Assembly: GCF_024349785.1 (NCBI RefSeq) | Contig: NZ_AP018817.1 | Location: 2,759,501 to 2,823,500 of the forward strand | Origin: Sphingomonas bisphenolicum | GTDB taxonomy: Bacteria; Pseudomonadota; Alphaproteobacteria; Sphingomonadales; Sphingomonadaceae | Reading direction: 5' to 3' | DNA length: 64,000 bases | In this document: positions 22,925-32,047 of the stretch, piece after piece | How the letters are laid out: each line of letters starts with the position of its first letter | Numbering within the stretch: the first letter of the stretch is position 1 | Made by a program: the position numbers and the translations under genes | The notes under the pieces: generated by a model | The model's input: the letters and a program-made list of their open reading frames with translations, nothing else | The model's database searches: none | Told to the model about the DNA's origin: nothing

Positions 22925-25435
22925 ATGGCACGGGCGACGATGGCGAAGGCAACCTCTGCAGAAGAGCGGCTCGCGAGATATCGTGAAAAGCGGGATTTTA
23001 CGCGTACTGCGGAGCCTTCTGGTGCCTCCGAGCCGACCTCAGGTAATGGCTTCGTTGTGCAGAAGCATGCCGCGACCCGCCTGCATTATGACTTCCGCCT
23101 CGAGCTGGACGGCACGCTGGTCAGCTGGGCAGTGACCCGAGGGCCAAGCGCCAACCCCGACGACAAGCGATTGGCTGTCCGCACCGAAGACCACCCGCTC
23201 GACTATGCCCGGTTCGAGGGGACCATTCCCAAGGGGGAGTATGGCGGCGGCACCGTGATGCTTTGGGACAACGGCACCTGGGATCCAGTCCCGGGCAAGG
23301 ATCCCACCAAAACCCTGGCCGAAGGTCATCTGCATTTTACGCTGCATGGCCGCCGCATGAAGGGCGAGTGGATCATGTTTCGCCTCAAGCCGCGAGGAAA
23401 GGAGAAGGGCGAAAACTGGATCCTGCGTAAGGTCGAGGACGAGTTTGCCGGTGGCTCGGACGACCTCATTGGCATCCATCTCACGAGCGTCGACAGCGGA
23501 CGCACCATGGAAGAAATCGCCGCAGGCGAGCCGATCCGGAGACAGGGCGGCAAGGCTAAAGCTCCGGCTACGACGCCGAAATCATCGACCGCTGCAGCCC
23601 GAAAGGGCAAGAACAAGGGCAAACTCCCGCCATTCCAGCCTGTCCAGCTTGCGGCTCTCGTCGATCACGTGCCACCTGGCGATCGCTGGCTGCATGAGTT
23701 GAAATATGACGGCTATCGAACGCTCATCGCCGTCGGTGGCGGGGAAGGACGGGCCTATACCCGGTCGGGTCTGGACTGGTCGGATCGGTTCGCAGATATT
23801 ATCACAGAGGCTGCACAGCTTGACGTTGGAAGCGCGCTGATCGACGGTGAGGCGGTGGTGACGCTGCCTGATGGCCGGACCAGTTTTCAGGCGTTGCAAG
23901 CCGCTCTGAAGGATAACCCTGGGACCATCGACTATTTCGCGTTCGACCTGCTGGAATTGAACGGCGAGGATCTCACCAGCTTGCCGCTGATCGAGCGTAA
24001 GGAGAAGCTGGCGAGCATTCTTGAGGGCCACAAGGGTCGGCTGCGCTATTCAGATCATATCGTCGGCAACGGTGAAAAGCTGCTGACCAGCTTTTGCGAG
24101 GCGGGGCTGGAAGGGGTCATATCGAAACGCGTCGACGCTCGATATAGCGGCTCGCGGAGCGGTAGCTGGGTCAAGACCAAGTGCATCCGTCGGCAGGAGT
24201 TCGTGATTGTAGGCTGGACGCCTTCCGACAAGCAGCGAGGGTTCCGCTCGCTTCTTTTGGGCGTAAACGAGGATGGAAAGCTGCGCTACGCCGGCAAGGT
24301 CGGCACGGGATTTACCGGCGATGAGATAGAGCGTCTTCTAGAAATCATGGCACCTCTCGCGCGCAAGGAGCCGACGGTTCAGGCTCCGCGGTCTGCTGTG
24401 CGCGGTGCCCACTGGATCGAAGCGAAACTGGTTGCCGAGATTGCCTACCTAGAGTTTACCGATGAGGGGCTGCTGCGCCATCCCAGCTACCTTGGGCTTC
24501 GAGAGGACAAGAAACCCGAAGCGGTCGTGATCGAGAAGGAGGCCCCGGTGGCGGTTGCAACGGCGGCGCCCGCGAGCACGGTGAAGGTGAGCAACCGAGA
24601 CCGGGTGATCTTTCCGGAGGGCAAGCTCACCAAGGGTCAGCTGGCAGACTATTACGAAGTGGTCGCACCGATCATGCTGCCCTGGGCGGGGAGCAGGCCC
24701 ATCAGTCTCGTGCGTTGCCCGCAAGGCCGCGCGAAGAAGTGTTTCTTTCAGAAGCATGATGCGGGCAGCTTCGGCGATGACGTCAAGCACATCGGCATTC
24801 GCGAAAAGGACGGGCATGAAGAGGCCTATCTCTTTATCGACGCGCCGGCAGGTCTGCTGACCTGTGTGCAGATGGGTACGATCGAGTTCCATGGCTGGGG
24901 CGCGCGGATCGAGGACGTCGAAAAGGCCGACAGGCTGGTTTTCGATCTCGACCCCGATGAGGGCCTTGGCTTCAAGGAAGTGGTCTCGGCTGCCTTCAAC
25001 ATGCGGGACTTGCTGGGTGAGATGGGACTTACGACGTTCCCGATGGTGACGGGCGGAAAAGGGGTTCACGTGATCGCCCCGCTCACCCCGTCAGCCGAAT
25101 GGCGGGTGGTGAAGGATTTTGCCCATCGGTTCGCGCAAGCCGTGGAGCAAGCGCAGCCGGATCGCTACACCGCCGCTTTGTCAAAATCCCGGCGGACCGG
25201 CCGCATTTTCATAGACTACCTGCGCAACCAGCGCGGCGCGACGGCTGTCATGCCCTATAGCGCCCGCAGTCGTGAGTTTGCGCCGATCGCCGTTCCTCTG
25301 ACATGGGACGAACTGCATGATCTCGACAAGCCTTCGCACTGGCACATCGGAGACGGAGCCGAAATGCTGAAGCGCGCGTCGTCAAAGAACCTCGCGCACT
25401 GGGGACGGGCCGACCAACTGTTGCCCGATTTGTAA
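22925..25435 (+). CDS. ligD: Multifunctional DNA ligase D
   Basis: An 836-aa three-domain non-homologous end-joining enzyme. The order is an N-terminal 3'-phosphoesterase (about 40-190, with the histidine-rich QKHAATRLHYDFRLE), an ATP-dependent ligase (about 235-535; the AMP-accepting Lys lies in HELKYDGYR near 260, with VDGEAV-like and EGVISKR motifs), and a C-terminal primase-polymerase (about 555-836; DLDPDEG catalytic aspartates). The phosphoesterase-first order is common in alphaproteobacteria. I prefer the ATG at 22925 (GGAG 6 nt upstream) over the TTG at 22910. No ku gene is in the window, yet LigD normally depends on Ku, so it must be encoded elsewhere. A second, truncated LigD copy lies at 55672. 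Confidence 0.96.
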   Translation: MARATMAKATSAEERLARYREKRDFTRTAEPSGASEPTSGNGFVVQKHAATRLHYDFRLELDGTLVSWAVTRGPSANPDDKRLAVRTEDHPLDYARFEGTIPKGEYGGGTVMLWDNGTWDPVPGKDPTKTLAEGHLHFTLHGRRMKGEWIMFRLKPRGKEKGENWILRKVEDEFAGGSDDLIGIHLTSVDSGRTMEEIAAGEPIRRQGGKAKAPATTPKSSTAAARKGKNKGKLPPFQPVQLAALVDHVPPGDRWLHELKYDGYRTLIAVGGGEGRAYTRSGLDWSDRFADIITEAAQLDVGSALIDGEAVVTLPDGRTSFQALQAALKDNPGTIDYFAFDLLELNGEDLTSLPLIERKEKLASILEGHKGRLRYSDHIVGNGEKLLTSFCEAGLEGVISKRVDARYSGSRSGSWVKTKCIRRQEFVIVGWTPSDKQRGFRSLLLGVNEDGKLRYAGKVGTGFTGDEIERLLEIMAPLARKEPTVQAPRSAVRGAHWIEAKLVAEIAYLEFTDEGLLRHPSYLGLREDKKPEAVVIEKEAPVAVATAAPASTVKVSNRDRVIFPEGKLTKGQLADYYEVVAPIMLPWAGSRPISLVRCPQGRAKKCFFQKHDAGSFGDDVKHIGIREKDGHEEAYLFIDAPAGLLTCVQMGTIEFHGWGARIEDVEKADRLVFDLDPDEGLGFKEVVSAAFNMRDLLGEMGLTTFPMVTGGKGVHVIAPLTPSAEWRVVKDFAHRFAQAVEQAQPDRYTAALSKSRRTGRIFIDYLRNQRGATAVMPYSARSREFAPIAVPLTWDELHDLDKPSHWHIGDGAEMLKRASSKNLAHWGRADQLLPDL

Positions 25436-25768
25436 GAGTGCCCTCCTCACCTCGGGCTCGGTTCAGACAAGAAAAAAAGGCCAGCGGGGCCGGCCTTGAA
25501 GTTTGGAGAGGATGCCTGAAAGGCAGAGGTATACTGCATGTGCGAACATATTGTGCAAGTGCGAATTACGTTGGTGCGCAAACGGTCATGTTCCACACGA
25601 TAAAGGCATGCAGCCACGGCCTAGCTTGAGCTGAAACAAATTCGGCTCAGGAAATGGGCGCTCACAACATAAAGTCAAAAAAGTCCTGCGCCATCCTGAC
25701 GGTGGCTTTGCGTGGTGCTATCAGCACGACCGGGCCTCTTGGCCATGACGCGCTGATGAGGTTAATTC
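25436..25768. other. Intergenic region between ligD and KaiC-like gene
   Basis: A 333-bp gap. It contains the hairpin at 25472-25497 and an AT-richer stretch with repeated GTGCGAA/GTGCAAG strings around 25550-25580. No convincing gene; short ORFs here lack ribosome sites and recognisable content. Confidence 0.5.
25472..25497 (-). terminator. Possible intrinsic terminator
   Basis: AAGGCC (25477-25482) and GGCCTT (25492-25497) form a stem; the A-run at 25472-25478 gives a T-run only on the minus strand. It may still act on ligD read-through as a bidirectional structure, but the clear polarity is leftward. Confidence 0.4.
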
Positions 25769-27211
25769 GTGACGCAGACCCTTCCCCGCTTTTCAACCGG
25801 GATCCCTGGCCTAGATACCGTTTTTGGCGGCGGTTTCGTCGAGGGGGCCTCCTATATCGTGCAAGGTCAGCCGGGCGCCGGCAAGACAATCCTTGGCAAT
25901 CAGATCGCCTTCGCGACGGCTGCCGCCGGCAAGAAGGTACTGTATGTCACGCTCCTTGCCGAAACGCATGATCGGCTATTCCAATCGCTGTCGACATTGA
26001 GCTTCTTCGAAAAGGATCGGCTCGGTAGCAACATCGTCTATGTCAGCGTTTTCCAGACCCTCGCCAAAGAAGGGCTTGGCGCCGTTGTCGATTTGTTGCG
26101 CAAGGAAACCAAGCGCCAAAACGCCTCGCTGATCGTCTTTGATGGCCTGCTTAATGCCCGTGACCGCGCGGAGACGGACCTCGACGTGAAGACGTTCGTG
26201 GCAGAAGTGCAGAGCCAAGCGGCGTTTGTTGGTTGCACCGTCCTGTTCCTGACCAGCGCCGGGATCCATGACGATAGCCCTGAACACACAATGGTGGATG
26301 GCGTGCTCGAACTGCATGACGAGCTTGTCGGCGTCCGGACCGTACGGCGCCTGCGTGCCCGCAAATCGCGGGGCAGTTCTGCTCTAGGGGGGTATCATCA
26401 GTACGAAATAGGCAATAACGGTATTTCCGTGTTCCCGCGGATCGAGGCCGCGTTTCACACCCCGTCCGCGACCGACAATCCTGACCCGAAGCCCTTACGC
26501 TCGGGGATTGAGGGCTTCGACGAAATTACCGGTGGCGGACTTCCGCAAGGGTCGATCACGTTGCTCATCGGACCTTCAGGGTGCGGTAAGACGTCTTTTG
26601 GGCTGAATTTCCTTTCGGCCTCCTCGCGAGAGGAACCCGGCCTGCATTTCGGCTTCTACGAATCTCCCGAACGTCTGTTGCTCAAGGCGAACGCGCTAGG
26701 CCTCGACCTCAAGGGAAGTGTCGAAAGAAAAGAGGTCGATATCTTGTGGCAGCCGCTGACCGAAAATCTGATCGACAAGATGGCCTATCGCCTCCTCGAC
26801 GCCGTTTCGGCGCGGGGCGTGAAGCGGCTGTTCATTGATTCTCTCGGCGGATTCGAGCGCGCAGCCGTTCATCCACCCCGCCTTGTGGAATTCTTTGCGG
26901 CTCTAACGAACGAATTGCGGGCCATGGGCGTTACCGCTGTTGGCACGTGGGAATTGCGTGACCTCTTCGCGTCCGGGGTTGCAGCGCCAGGACCGGAGAT
27001 TTCCAGTCTGCTCGATAACCTCATAATGATGCGCCAAGTCGAAATCCGGTCCGAATATAAGCGCGTTCTGTCCGTGCTGAAGATCCGTGACCAGTCATTT
27101 CAGGCCGCTCCACAGGAGGTCTACATCGACGGACACGGGCTCGCTATCCGAGGCCAGTTTGAACAGGCCACCGGGATTTCGACCGGGTTAGCCAAGCCTC
27201 TTGAAGCGTGA
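25769..27211 (+). CDS. Double-domain KaiC-like ATPase
   Basis: A 480-aa protein with two RecA-type KaiC domains. The first has Walker A GQPGAGKT (33-40) and LIVFDGLLN; the second has GPSGCGKT (268-275) and LFIDSLGGFER. The GTG start has GAGG 7 nt upstream. Non-cyanobacterial KaiC homologues of this size occur in many alphaproteobacteria and often pair with signalling kinases, probably as ATP-driven phospho-switches in stress responses (family knowledge). It is followed after 37 bp by a response regulator and then an HWE kinase, a typical KaiC-REC-HK arrangement. No KaiB is present. Autophosphorylation and its target are unknown. Confidence 0.9.
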   Translation: MTQTLPRFSTGIPGLDTVFGGGFVEGASYIVQGQPGAGKTILGNQIAFATAAAGKKVLYVTLLAETHDRLFQSLSTLSFFEKDRLGSNIVYVSVFQTLAKEGLGAVVDLLRKETKRQNASLIVFDGLLNARDRAETDLDVKTFVAEVQSQAAFVGCTVLFLTSAGIHDDSPEHTMVDGVLELHDELVGVRTVRRLRARKSRGSSALGGYHQYEIGNNGISVFPRIEAAFHTPSATDNPDPKPLRSGIEGFDEITGGGLPQGSITLLIGPSGCGKTSFGLNFLSASSREEPGLHFGFYESPERLLLKANALGLDLKGSVERKEVDILWQPLTENLIDKMAYRLLDAVSARGVKRLFIDSLGGFERAAVHPPRLVEFFAALTNELRAMGVTAVGTWELRDLFASGVAAPGPEISSLLDNLIMMRQVEIRSEYKRVLSVLKIRDQSFQAAPQEVYIDGHGLAIRGQFEQATGISTGLAKPLEA

Positions 27212-27248
27212 AGGCTGTCATGGTCCAACCCCCACGGTGGAGTTCTCC

Positions 27249-27617
27249 ATGAAAATAGTCGTGGCAGAGGACGAGTTCCTGATCGCCGACTTGCTTGTGG
27301 TCTGTTTGGAATAGGCCGGCTACGAGGTGCACGATGCCCCGCACGGTGCCGGTGCGTTGACGCTGGTTCGTAGCCTGGAGCCCGATCTGGTCATCACCGA
27401 TTTCATGATGCCGTTGATGACCGGTCTTGAACTGGCCGAAGCGATGAAGGCGGACACTGCCCTGCAAGGCATCCCCATCATCTTGGTCAGCGGCGCGCAG
27501 GGTGGCATAGCGCGGTCGCGTACCGATCTCTTTGACCTGGTTTTTGACAAGCCCTATGCAATGGACCGTTTGCTCACTGCTGTCGCTGACCTGGGCAGGG
27601 AAAAAGGACAGCGGTAA
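27249..27617 (+). pseudogene. Single-domain response regulator with in-frame amber codon
   Basis: From the ATG at 27249 the frame reads MKIVVAEDEFLIADLLVVCLE, then TAG at 27312-27314, then AGYEVHDAPHGAGAL and on through a complete receiver. The receiver holds the phospho-acceptor in DLVITDFMMP, the conserved Ser in ILVSGA and the Lys in FDKPYAMDRLL. Receivers normally have LEEAGYEV here, so the TAG replaces one Glu/Gln codon. Everything else is intact, including a TAATG overlap with the downstream HWE kinase. Either the gene is recently inactivated, the base is a consensus error, or amber readthrough occurs. Without readthrough, the acidic pocket and the acceptor Asp would be separated. Confidence 0.85.
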
Positions 27618-29194
27618 TGGCTTTGGAAGTCGTTACGGATATGGATGGGGAAAAGGGTACTTATCAACGAGGCGCGCTGAGCGCTGCCGAGCGTCTGGCA
27701 GCCATCATTGAATCTTCCGATGACGCCATCATCGGCAAGACGCTCGATGGCATCATCACGGACTGGAATGCCGGCGCCGAGCGGATTTTCGGCTATTCTT
27801 CCAGCGAGATTGTAGGTGCGTCGATCCTGACCCTGATCCCGGAGGATCGCAGGTCTGAAGAAGACGAGATCATCGCGCGCCTCAAAAAGGGGGAACGGGT
27901 CGAGCATTTCGAAACATTGCGGCAGCGCAAGGACGGGTCACTAATCCATATTTCCCTTACCGCGTCTCCGATCAAAGCGGCTGACGGTCAGGTAATCGGC
28001 GCTTCCAAAATTGCGCGCGACATAACTGCGCGTAAACAGACCGAGACGTTGCTCAGGCAACAATCCGAACGTCTCCAGACTCTCTACCGCGTCGCCAGCG
28101 AAATCTCGCGCGATCTTGATCTTGAGCGGATCGTGCAGTCGGTCACCGACATTGGCACCGAACTGAGCGGCGCTAAATTCGGCGCGTTCTTCTATAATGT
28201 CACGGATGCCGCCGGGGAATCCTACCAGCTTTATACGCTTTCCGGCGCTGCACGAGAGGCTTTCAATTTTGGAATGCCTCGAAATACGGCGGTTTTCGAA
28301 CCGACTTTTGCAGGCGAAGGCGTAATCCGGTCTGACGATATCCGCAAAGATCCGCGCTACGGGCACAGCGCCCCGCACTACGGCATGCCGGCGGGGCACC
28401 TGCCCGTGGTCAGCTATCTCGCGGTGCCTGTGACGTCAGTGTCGGGCGAAGTGCTCGGCGGCCTGTTTTTTGCCCATGACGAGCCGGGCAAATTCACGGC
28501 TGAGGCGGAAAATCTCGTTTCAGCTATCGCTGCTCAAACTGCGGTCGCGATGGACAATGCGCGCCTGCATAAGGCGGCGCAGCAGGAAATCGAGCAAAGA
28601 AAGCGTGCGGAAGAATCCAAGGAACTGCTTCTTCATGAACTGAAGCACCGGGTCAAAAATACACTTGCAACGATCCAGGCGATGGCCATGCAAACATTTC
28701 GCCAAGCCCCTCGCGCGGAAATCGATACTTTCGACGCCCGTCTTTTTGCGCTGTCTGAAGCTCATGATCTGCTTACGCAGCGGGATTGGGATGTAGTCGA
28801 TGTCATGCATATCGTTCAGCGTGCCATTGCGCCTTTTGAGGCCCAAGCTGCCAGACGCTTCGAGATCAAGGGTCCGGAGGTACAAATCTCTGGCGAGCGT
28901 GCGCTACAGCTTGCCATGGTCCTTCATGAATTAGCGACGAATGCAGTCAAATATGGTGCTCTTTCCAATCTCACCGGCACGGTGACGATTGCTTGGGAGC
29001 GTCAAAATGGCGACAATGTCGATTTTCTGAAACTTCGATGGGTCGAGACAGGCGGGCCCGAGGTTTCTTCACCAGACCGAAAAGGTTTTGGCTCCCGAAT
29101 GATTTCTCGCGCGCTTCGTGGCGAGGGCTGCGGGGCCGAGTTCGATTTTCGCCCCGAAGGGTTATGCGTCCAACTTAGGTTTACTTTTCCCTGA
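27617..29194 (+). CDS. PAS-GAF HWE-family sensor histidine kinase
   Basis: A 525-aa soluble kinase. It has a PAS/PAC domain (about 22-140, with [14 protein letters not shown]), a GAF domain (about 155-315), a short coiled coil and an HWE kinase core: phospho-acceptor His344 in [12 protein letters not shown], the HWE-defining region, then [13 protein letters not shown] as N box. HWE/HisKA2 kinases of alphaproteobacteria frequently control the PhyR-NepR-EcfG general stress pathway. Its start codon overlaps the stop of the response regulator by one base, so the KaiC-like ATPase, regulator and kinase form one operon. The PAS segment resembles those binding haem or flavin, but I cannot assign a ligand. 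Confidence 0.93.
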   Translation: MALEVVTDMDGEKGTYQRGALSAAERLAAIIESSDDAIIGKTLDGIITDWNAGAERIFGYSSSEIVGASILTLIPEDRRSEEDEIIARLKKGERVEHFETLRQRKDGSLIHISLTASPIKAADGQVIGASKIARDITARKQTETLLRQQSERLQTLYRVASEISRDLDLERIVQSVTDIGTELSGAKFGAFFYNVTDAAGESYQLYTLSGAAREAFNFGMPRNTAVFEPTFAGEGVIRSDDIRKDPRYGHSAPHYGMPAGHLPVVSYLAVPVTSVSGEVLGGLFFAHDEPGKFTAEAENLVSAIAAQTAVAMDNARLHKAAQQEIEQRKRAEESKELLLHELKHRVKNTLATIQAMAMQTFRQAPRAEIDTFDARLFALSEAHDLLTQRDWDVVDVMHIVQRAIAPFEAQAARRFEIKGPEVQISGERALQLAMVLHELATNAVKYGALSNLTGTVTIAWERQNGDNVDFLKLRWVETGGPEVSSPDRKGFGSRMISRALRGEGCGAEFDFRPEGLCVQLRFTFP

Positions 29195-29273
29195 CGTGCC
29201 TGTCATATTGGCGGAATGGGTCATTGCACCGCAACGCACCCATCGTAGATACCGCAGGCTTCACCTGGATCGC

Positions 29274-29813
29274 TCAAGATCGGCTGTCCATATATCTTGC
29301 ATATTCCTCGCTGTAGCGCGCCGTGACGAGCGCCAGCTCTTCGGAAGAAGCCGACTCTGCCAGTTTGGTGAACCAGGTGCCTTCCTCGGAATAGACGTGA
29401 TGGGCAACCGCACCTTCGATGTGCTCAAGCTTATCGATATAATCCTGGCTCATGGGATCGACACGCTCGAGCAGGCCCATCTCCATTTTGGCGGCCGACT
29501 GTTCCTGATACGCCAGTTCAGCATGGCCAACCTGATGATCAGCAGCGAGAGCCGGGTACACGGCCGCTTCTTCCGCAATGGAGTGGGCGGTCAGCAATAG
29601 TCCAAGTTTTTTCTGCTCGGCACGTCGGGACGCCGGATCATTTGCCGCTTTGACCGCCGCAAACTGTGTCTCGATCTCCCGATGGTGGGTCAAAATTTGC
29701 GATAGCCAGTCGCCTGGCTGGGCGGCTTTCTCAGCTTTCGCTCGGGCCTTGGCACGCGCTTCTTCACTTTCGGGCGGTGTGATGGCCGCTATGGCCTTGT
29801 CGATGATGGACAT
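29274..29813 (-). CDS. Hemerythrin HHE domain protein, copy 1
   Basis: A 179-aa protein with a charged, Ala/Lys-rich N-terminal helix (about 17-32) and a hemerythrin bundle. The iron-ligand-like positions are HHREIE (about 43), HSIAEE (about 77) and HHVYSEEG (about 138). HHE proteins bind a di-iron centre and act in oxygen, NO or iron handling. It is 41 bp downstream of a second hemerythrin gene on the same strand and likely cotranscribed with it. The neighbours (LigD, KaiC/HWE module, DUF3606) suggest an oxidative or desiccation stress role. Confidence 0.85.
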   Translation of the reverse strand: MSIIDKAIAAITPPESEEARAKARAKAEKAAQPGDWLSQILTHHREIETQFAAVKAANDPASRRAEQKKLGLLLTAHSIAEEAAVYPALAADHQVGHAELAYQEQSAAKMEMGLLERVDPMSQDYIDKLEHIEGAVAHHVYSEEGTWFTKLAESASSEELALVTARYSEEYARYMDSRS

Positions 29814-29854
29814 AGTTTTCTCCGTTCAAGGGCGTGCATCCTGATCGCGACGTA

Positions 29855-30385
29855 TCAGGCGACGGGAGCTCCAAGCTCGACCTCGACGGGACCGAGAGTC
29901 CGAGTGGTCGGTGTGGGCAGACCATCGGCTTCGAACTGGGCTTGTAGTTCGGCCTTGCGCTCAGCCATCTGAGCGCCGAGTGCATCCAGATCCACGTCAG
30001 CCGCGCGCGCCTGCGCAAACATGCCCTCTTTGGGCATCTCCTCTTCATGGACGTGATGTTTGATTTCTTCGGACAAAACCGTCACCTTGGCATCCCAGAA
30101 GTCCTCGCCAGGCTGTCCGGCCATGATCTGACTGATCAGCAGCTTGGCGCCATCGTGCTCGACATGCGCTTCGTCATACATGTCGTCTTCGATCTTGCCT
30201 TTGAGAGCCGGATAGAAGATTTCTTCCTCGATGATTGTGTGAATGATCAGCTCGGTGCAAATCTGCTTCGCAAGCGTCGCCTGCTTGGTCGGAGCTTTGG
30301 CGCTCTCGAATTTCTCGAACAGCTCCTCAACAGTACGGTGATCCGCCTTGAGCAAGGCGATCGCATCTTGCGCTTTCTTGGTCAT
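29855..30385 (-). CDS. Hemerythrin HHE domain protein, copy 2
   Basis: A 176-aa hemerythrin-like four-helix bundle. Ligand-type residues are in LKADHRTVEELFEKFE (about 13-28), IIHTIIEEEIFYPAL (about 49-63), HVEHDGAKLL (about 74-83) and HHVHEEEMP (about 110-118), a nearly complete di-iron set. The C-terminal tail is short and proline-containing. It differs from copy 1 at the N-terminus and is closer to the widespread DUF/HHE cation-binding type. It is the first gene of a two-gene minus-strand operon; an EcfG-like site lies 53 nt upstream. Confidence 0.88.
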   Translation of the reverse strand: MTKKAQDAIALLKADHRTVEELFEKFESAKAPTKQATLAKQICTELIIHTIIEEEIFYPALKGKIEDDMYDEAHVEHDGAKLLISQIMAGQPGEDFWDAKVTVLSEEIKHHVHEEEMPKEGMFAQARAADVDLDALGAQMAERKAELQAQFEADGLPTPTTRTLGPVEVELGAPVA

Positions 30386-30946
30386 GGTTTTTCCTTCGCT
30401 GTAATCGGTCGGCAGAGTTTGCCTGCCTTCCGCAATAACCTGCGATTTTGGCTTTCGCTCCTGTTGCGGATCACTCTCAGAATCATGACGCTACAAAAAG
30501 GCCTAATCGTTGCTGGCATCGATGTTGGCATCCATGCGGCGACCACGCGGGCGACGCGCTCGATCGCCGAGGTATTTGCCGTATCGTGGGTCATTACCTT
30601 TCTACCCTGCGATTGGCTCCGTCGTCGCGCGACAACACGGTGGCGAATGCCGTGCCAGGGCAGCCGTCGCCACGGTTAGCGTTTCTCAACAGGCGGCTTC
30701 ATTCGATGAAATCGTGTAGTCTCATAGACTCATTACTTCGGTTTAGTCGATCGTAAGAGTTTCCGGTCTGACGGGACCTTTGCTGAGAGGCGCTGTTCGT
30801 GCCGGCTCTCACCTCAACCTGATGTTGATCATTCACAGCCCGGCCCGGCTAGCCGGCGATTGGAGCCATCGACCTGTTCACAGGAGCGAGCCGGTTCTGG
30901 TCGATGGGCGCGAGCACGTTCAGGCCGGGCCGTCCGAGCGGAAAGC
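30386..30946. other. Intergenic region, 561 bp
   Basis: This lies between the hemerythrin operon start and the 3' end of the patatin gene. It holds the putative minus-strand EcfG site at 30438-30462. Short ORFs are present, but none has a ribosome site and a recognisable product together. Nothing else supported. Confidence 0.5.
30438..30462 (-). promoter_or_regulatory. EcfG-like promoter for hemerythrin operon
   Basis: Read on the minus strand: GGAGC, a 16-nt spacer, then GGTT. There is one mismatch in each box to GGAAC-N16-CGTT, but the spacing is exact and the -10 is the same as at the DUF3606 gene. Weaker than the two sites at 21156 and 22068. Confidence 0.35.
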
Positions 30947-31930
30947 CTAGCGTTGAGACCTGGCGCGATGCCCGGTCAACGTGTCGAAACCGGCTTGCCA
31001 GAGTCGCGCTGCCGACTCAGGCGAGAAGTCAAATGTCTTGAGGCTGACCTCGTCGCTCTGATCGGCATATGCAAGGTACAAGAGGGTGACCGAGGCGCCG
31101 TCCCCTTGCTTTGAGCGCTGCGCGAAAAGCGCTTGCCATGCCGCGATCGCCCTGCGGCACTGTGTCGCAAACATGAGGTCCTGCGCGCGGGTGAATATCT
31201 CGCCGAGGGTTTTCGGGCGCTGGGCAAGCAACGGCAGGAGGTTGATGGCAATGCACAGCAGCGGCTTGTCCTGCGGCTGCGCCATCACCGAGTCCAGCGG
31301 CAGGTTGATGGAAATTCCGGCGTCACCAAGCAGCCGTCCGCCGATCTCGACCGGCGGATAAACCGGGAGCAACGCGGCACTGGCTCGGATATGCTCGGGC
31401 GTTATCGCAGTGGCCGCGCTGTCGAACACCACATCCTCACCGGTCTCAATGTCGACCGCCGTCGCGAAAAAACGCGTGTCGCCCAGGTTGATACGATCGA
31501 AATCGACGAGCTGGCGGAGCGTCGCCTCGAGCGGAAGCGCGTCGTAGAGGCTCGATGGCTCGGGATCGCTGGAGGGGTTGAGCCACAGTCCATACAGCGC
31601 ACGCGGGCTGAACAATCTTGGCTGCCGGAAGGTAAGCGATGCAACGGCCGATTGCATGCGCCGAGGTTCTTCCAGCGGCTGTAGGTCGAAGGAAGAGCTG
31701 ACGCTGGCGGGACGCCACAACATCTCGAGCGCGGCTTTGGTCCTGTCCGGCTGATTGCCGGCGATGATCGCGCCATTGACCGCGCCAACCGACGCACCAG
31801 CGACCCAGTCCGGCGGCAGGCCATGATCTTTGAGCGCGCACGATGCGCCGGCTTGGAAGGCGCCGAGTGCATTACCGCCGCTCAGCACGAGCGCGAGGCA
31901 ATGCTCGGAGAATGGGAAAGTCATGTTCAT
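30947..31930 (-). CDS. Patatin-like phospholipase
   Basis: A 327-aa patatin-fold acyl hydrolase. The oxyanion hole GGNALGAFQAG (about 18-28), nucleophile Ser47 in GASVG and dyad Asp203 in GDAG are all present, so it should be active on phospholipid or acyl ester substrates. Related bacterial proteins of ~370-390 aa carry an extra C-terminal DUF3734 region; here the protein stops soon after the patatin domain. It has no signal peptide and is probably cytosolic. It is divergent from the disrupted epoxide hydrolase gene, with 117 bp between the starts. ATG codons at 31930 and 31924 are both possible starts. Confidence 0.9.
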   Translation of the reverse strand: MNMTFPFSEHCLALVLSGGNALGAFQAGASCALKDHGLPPDWVAGASVGAVNGAIIAGNQPDRTKAALEMLWRPASVSSSFDLQPLEEPRRMQSAVASLTFRQPRLFSPRALYGLWLNPSSDPEPSSLYDALPLEATLRQLVDFDRINLGDTRFFATAVDIETGEDVVFDSAATAITPEHIRASAALLPVYPPVEIGGRLLGDAGISINLPLDSVMAQPQDKPLLCIAINLLPLLAQRPKTLGEIFTRAQDLMFATQCRRAIAAWQALFAQRSKQGDGASVTLLYLAYADQSDEVSLKTFDFSPESAARLWQAGFDTLTGHRARSQR

Positions 31931-32047
31931 CTGAACGCCAACGCCCGACCGTCCCGATAGTCAAGGCGAGCACGTCAGGTCTTCCATAAAACTGACTGAT
32001 CCATGTGAATGGCAGGAACGGCGGCATCCGCCCGCGGTTGACTCGGG

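Noticed and set aside
25438..25629. Short ORF between ligD and the KaiC-like gene
   Set aside because: It overlaps a hairpin, lacks a ribosome site and codes for mixed low-quality sequence.
30382..30594. Minus-strand 70-codon frame directly upstream of hemerythrin copy 2
   Set aside because: It overlaps the hemerythrin start region, has no ribosome site and no recognisable content; more likely leader or promoter sequence.
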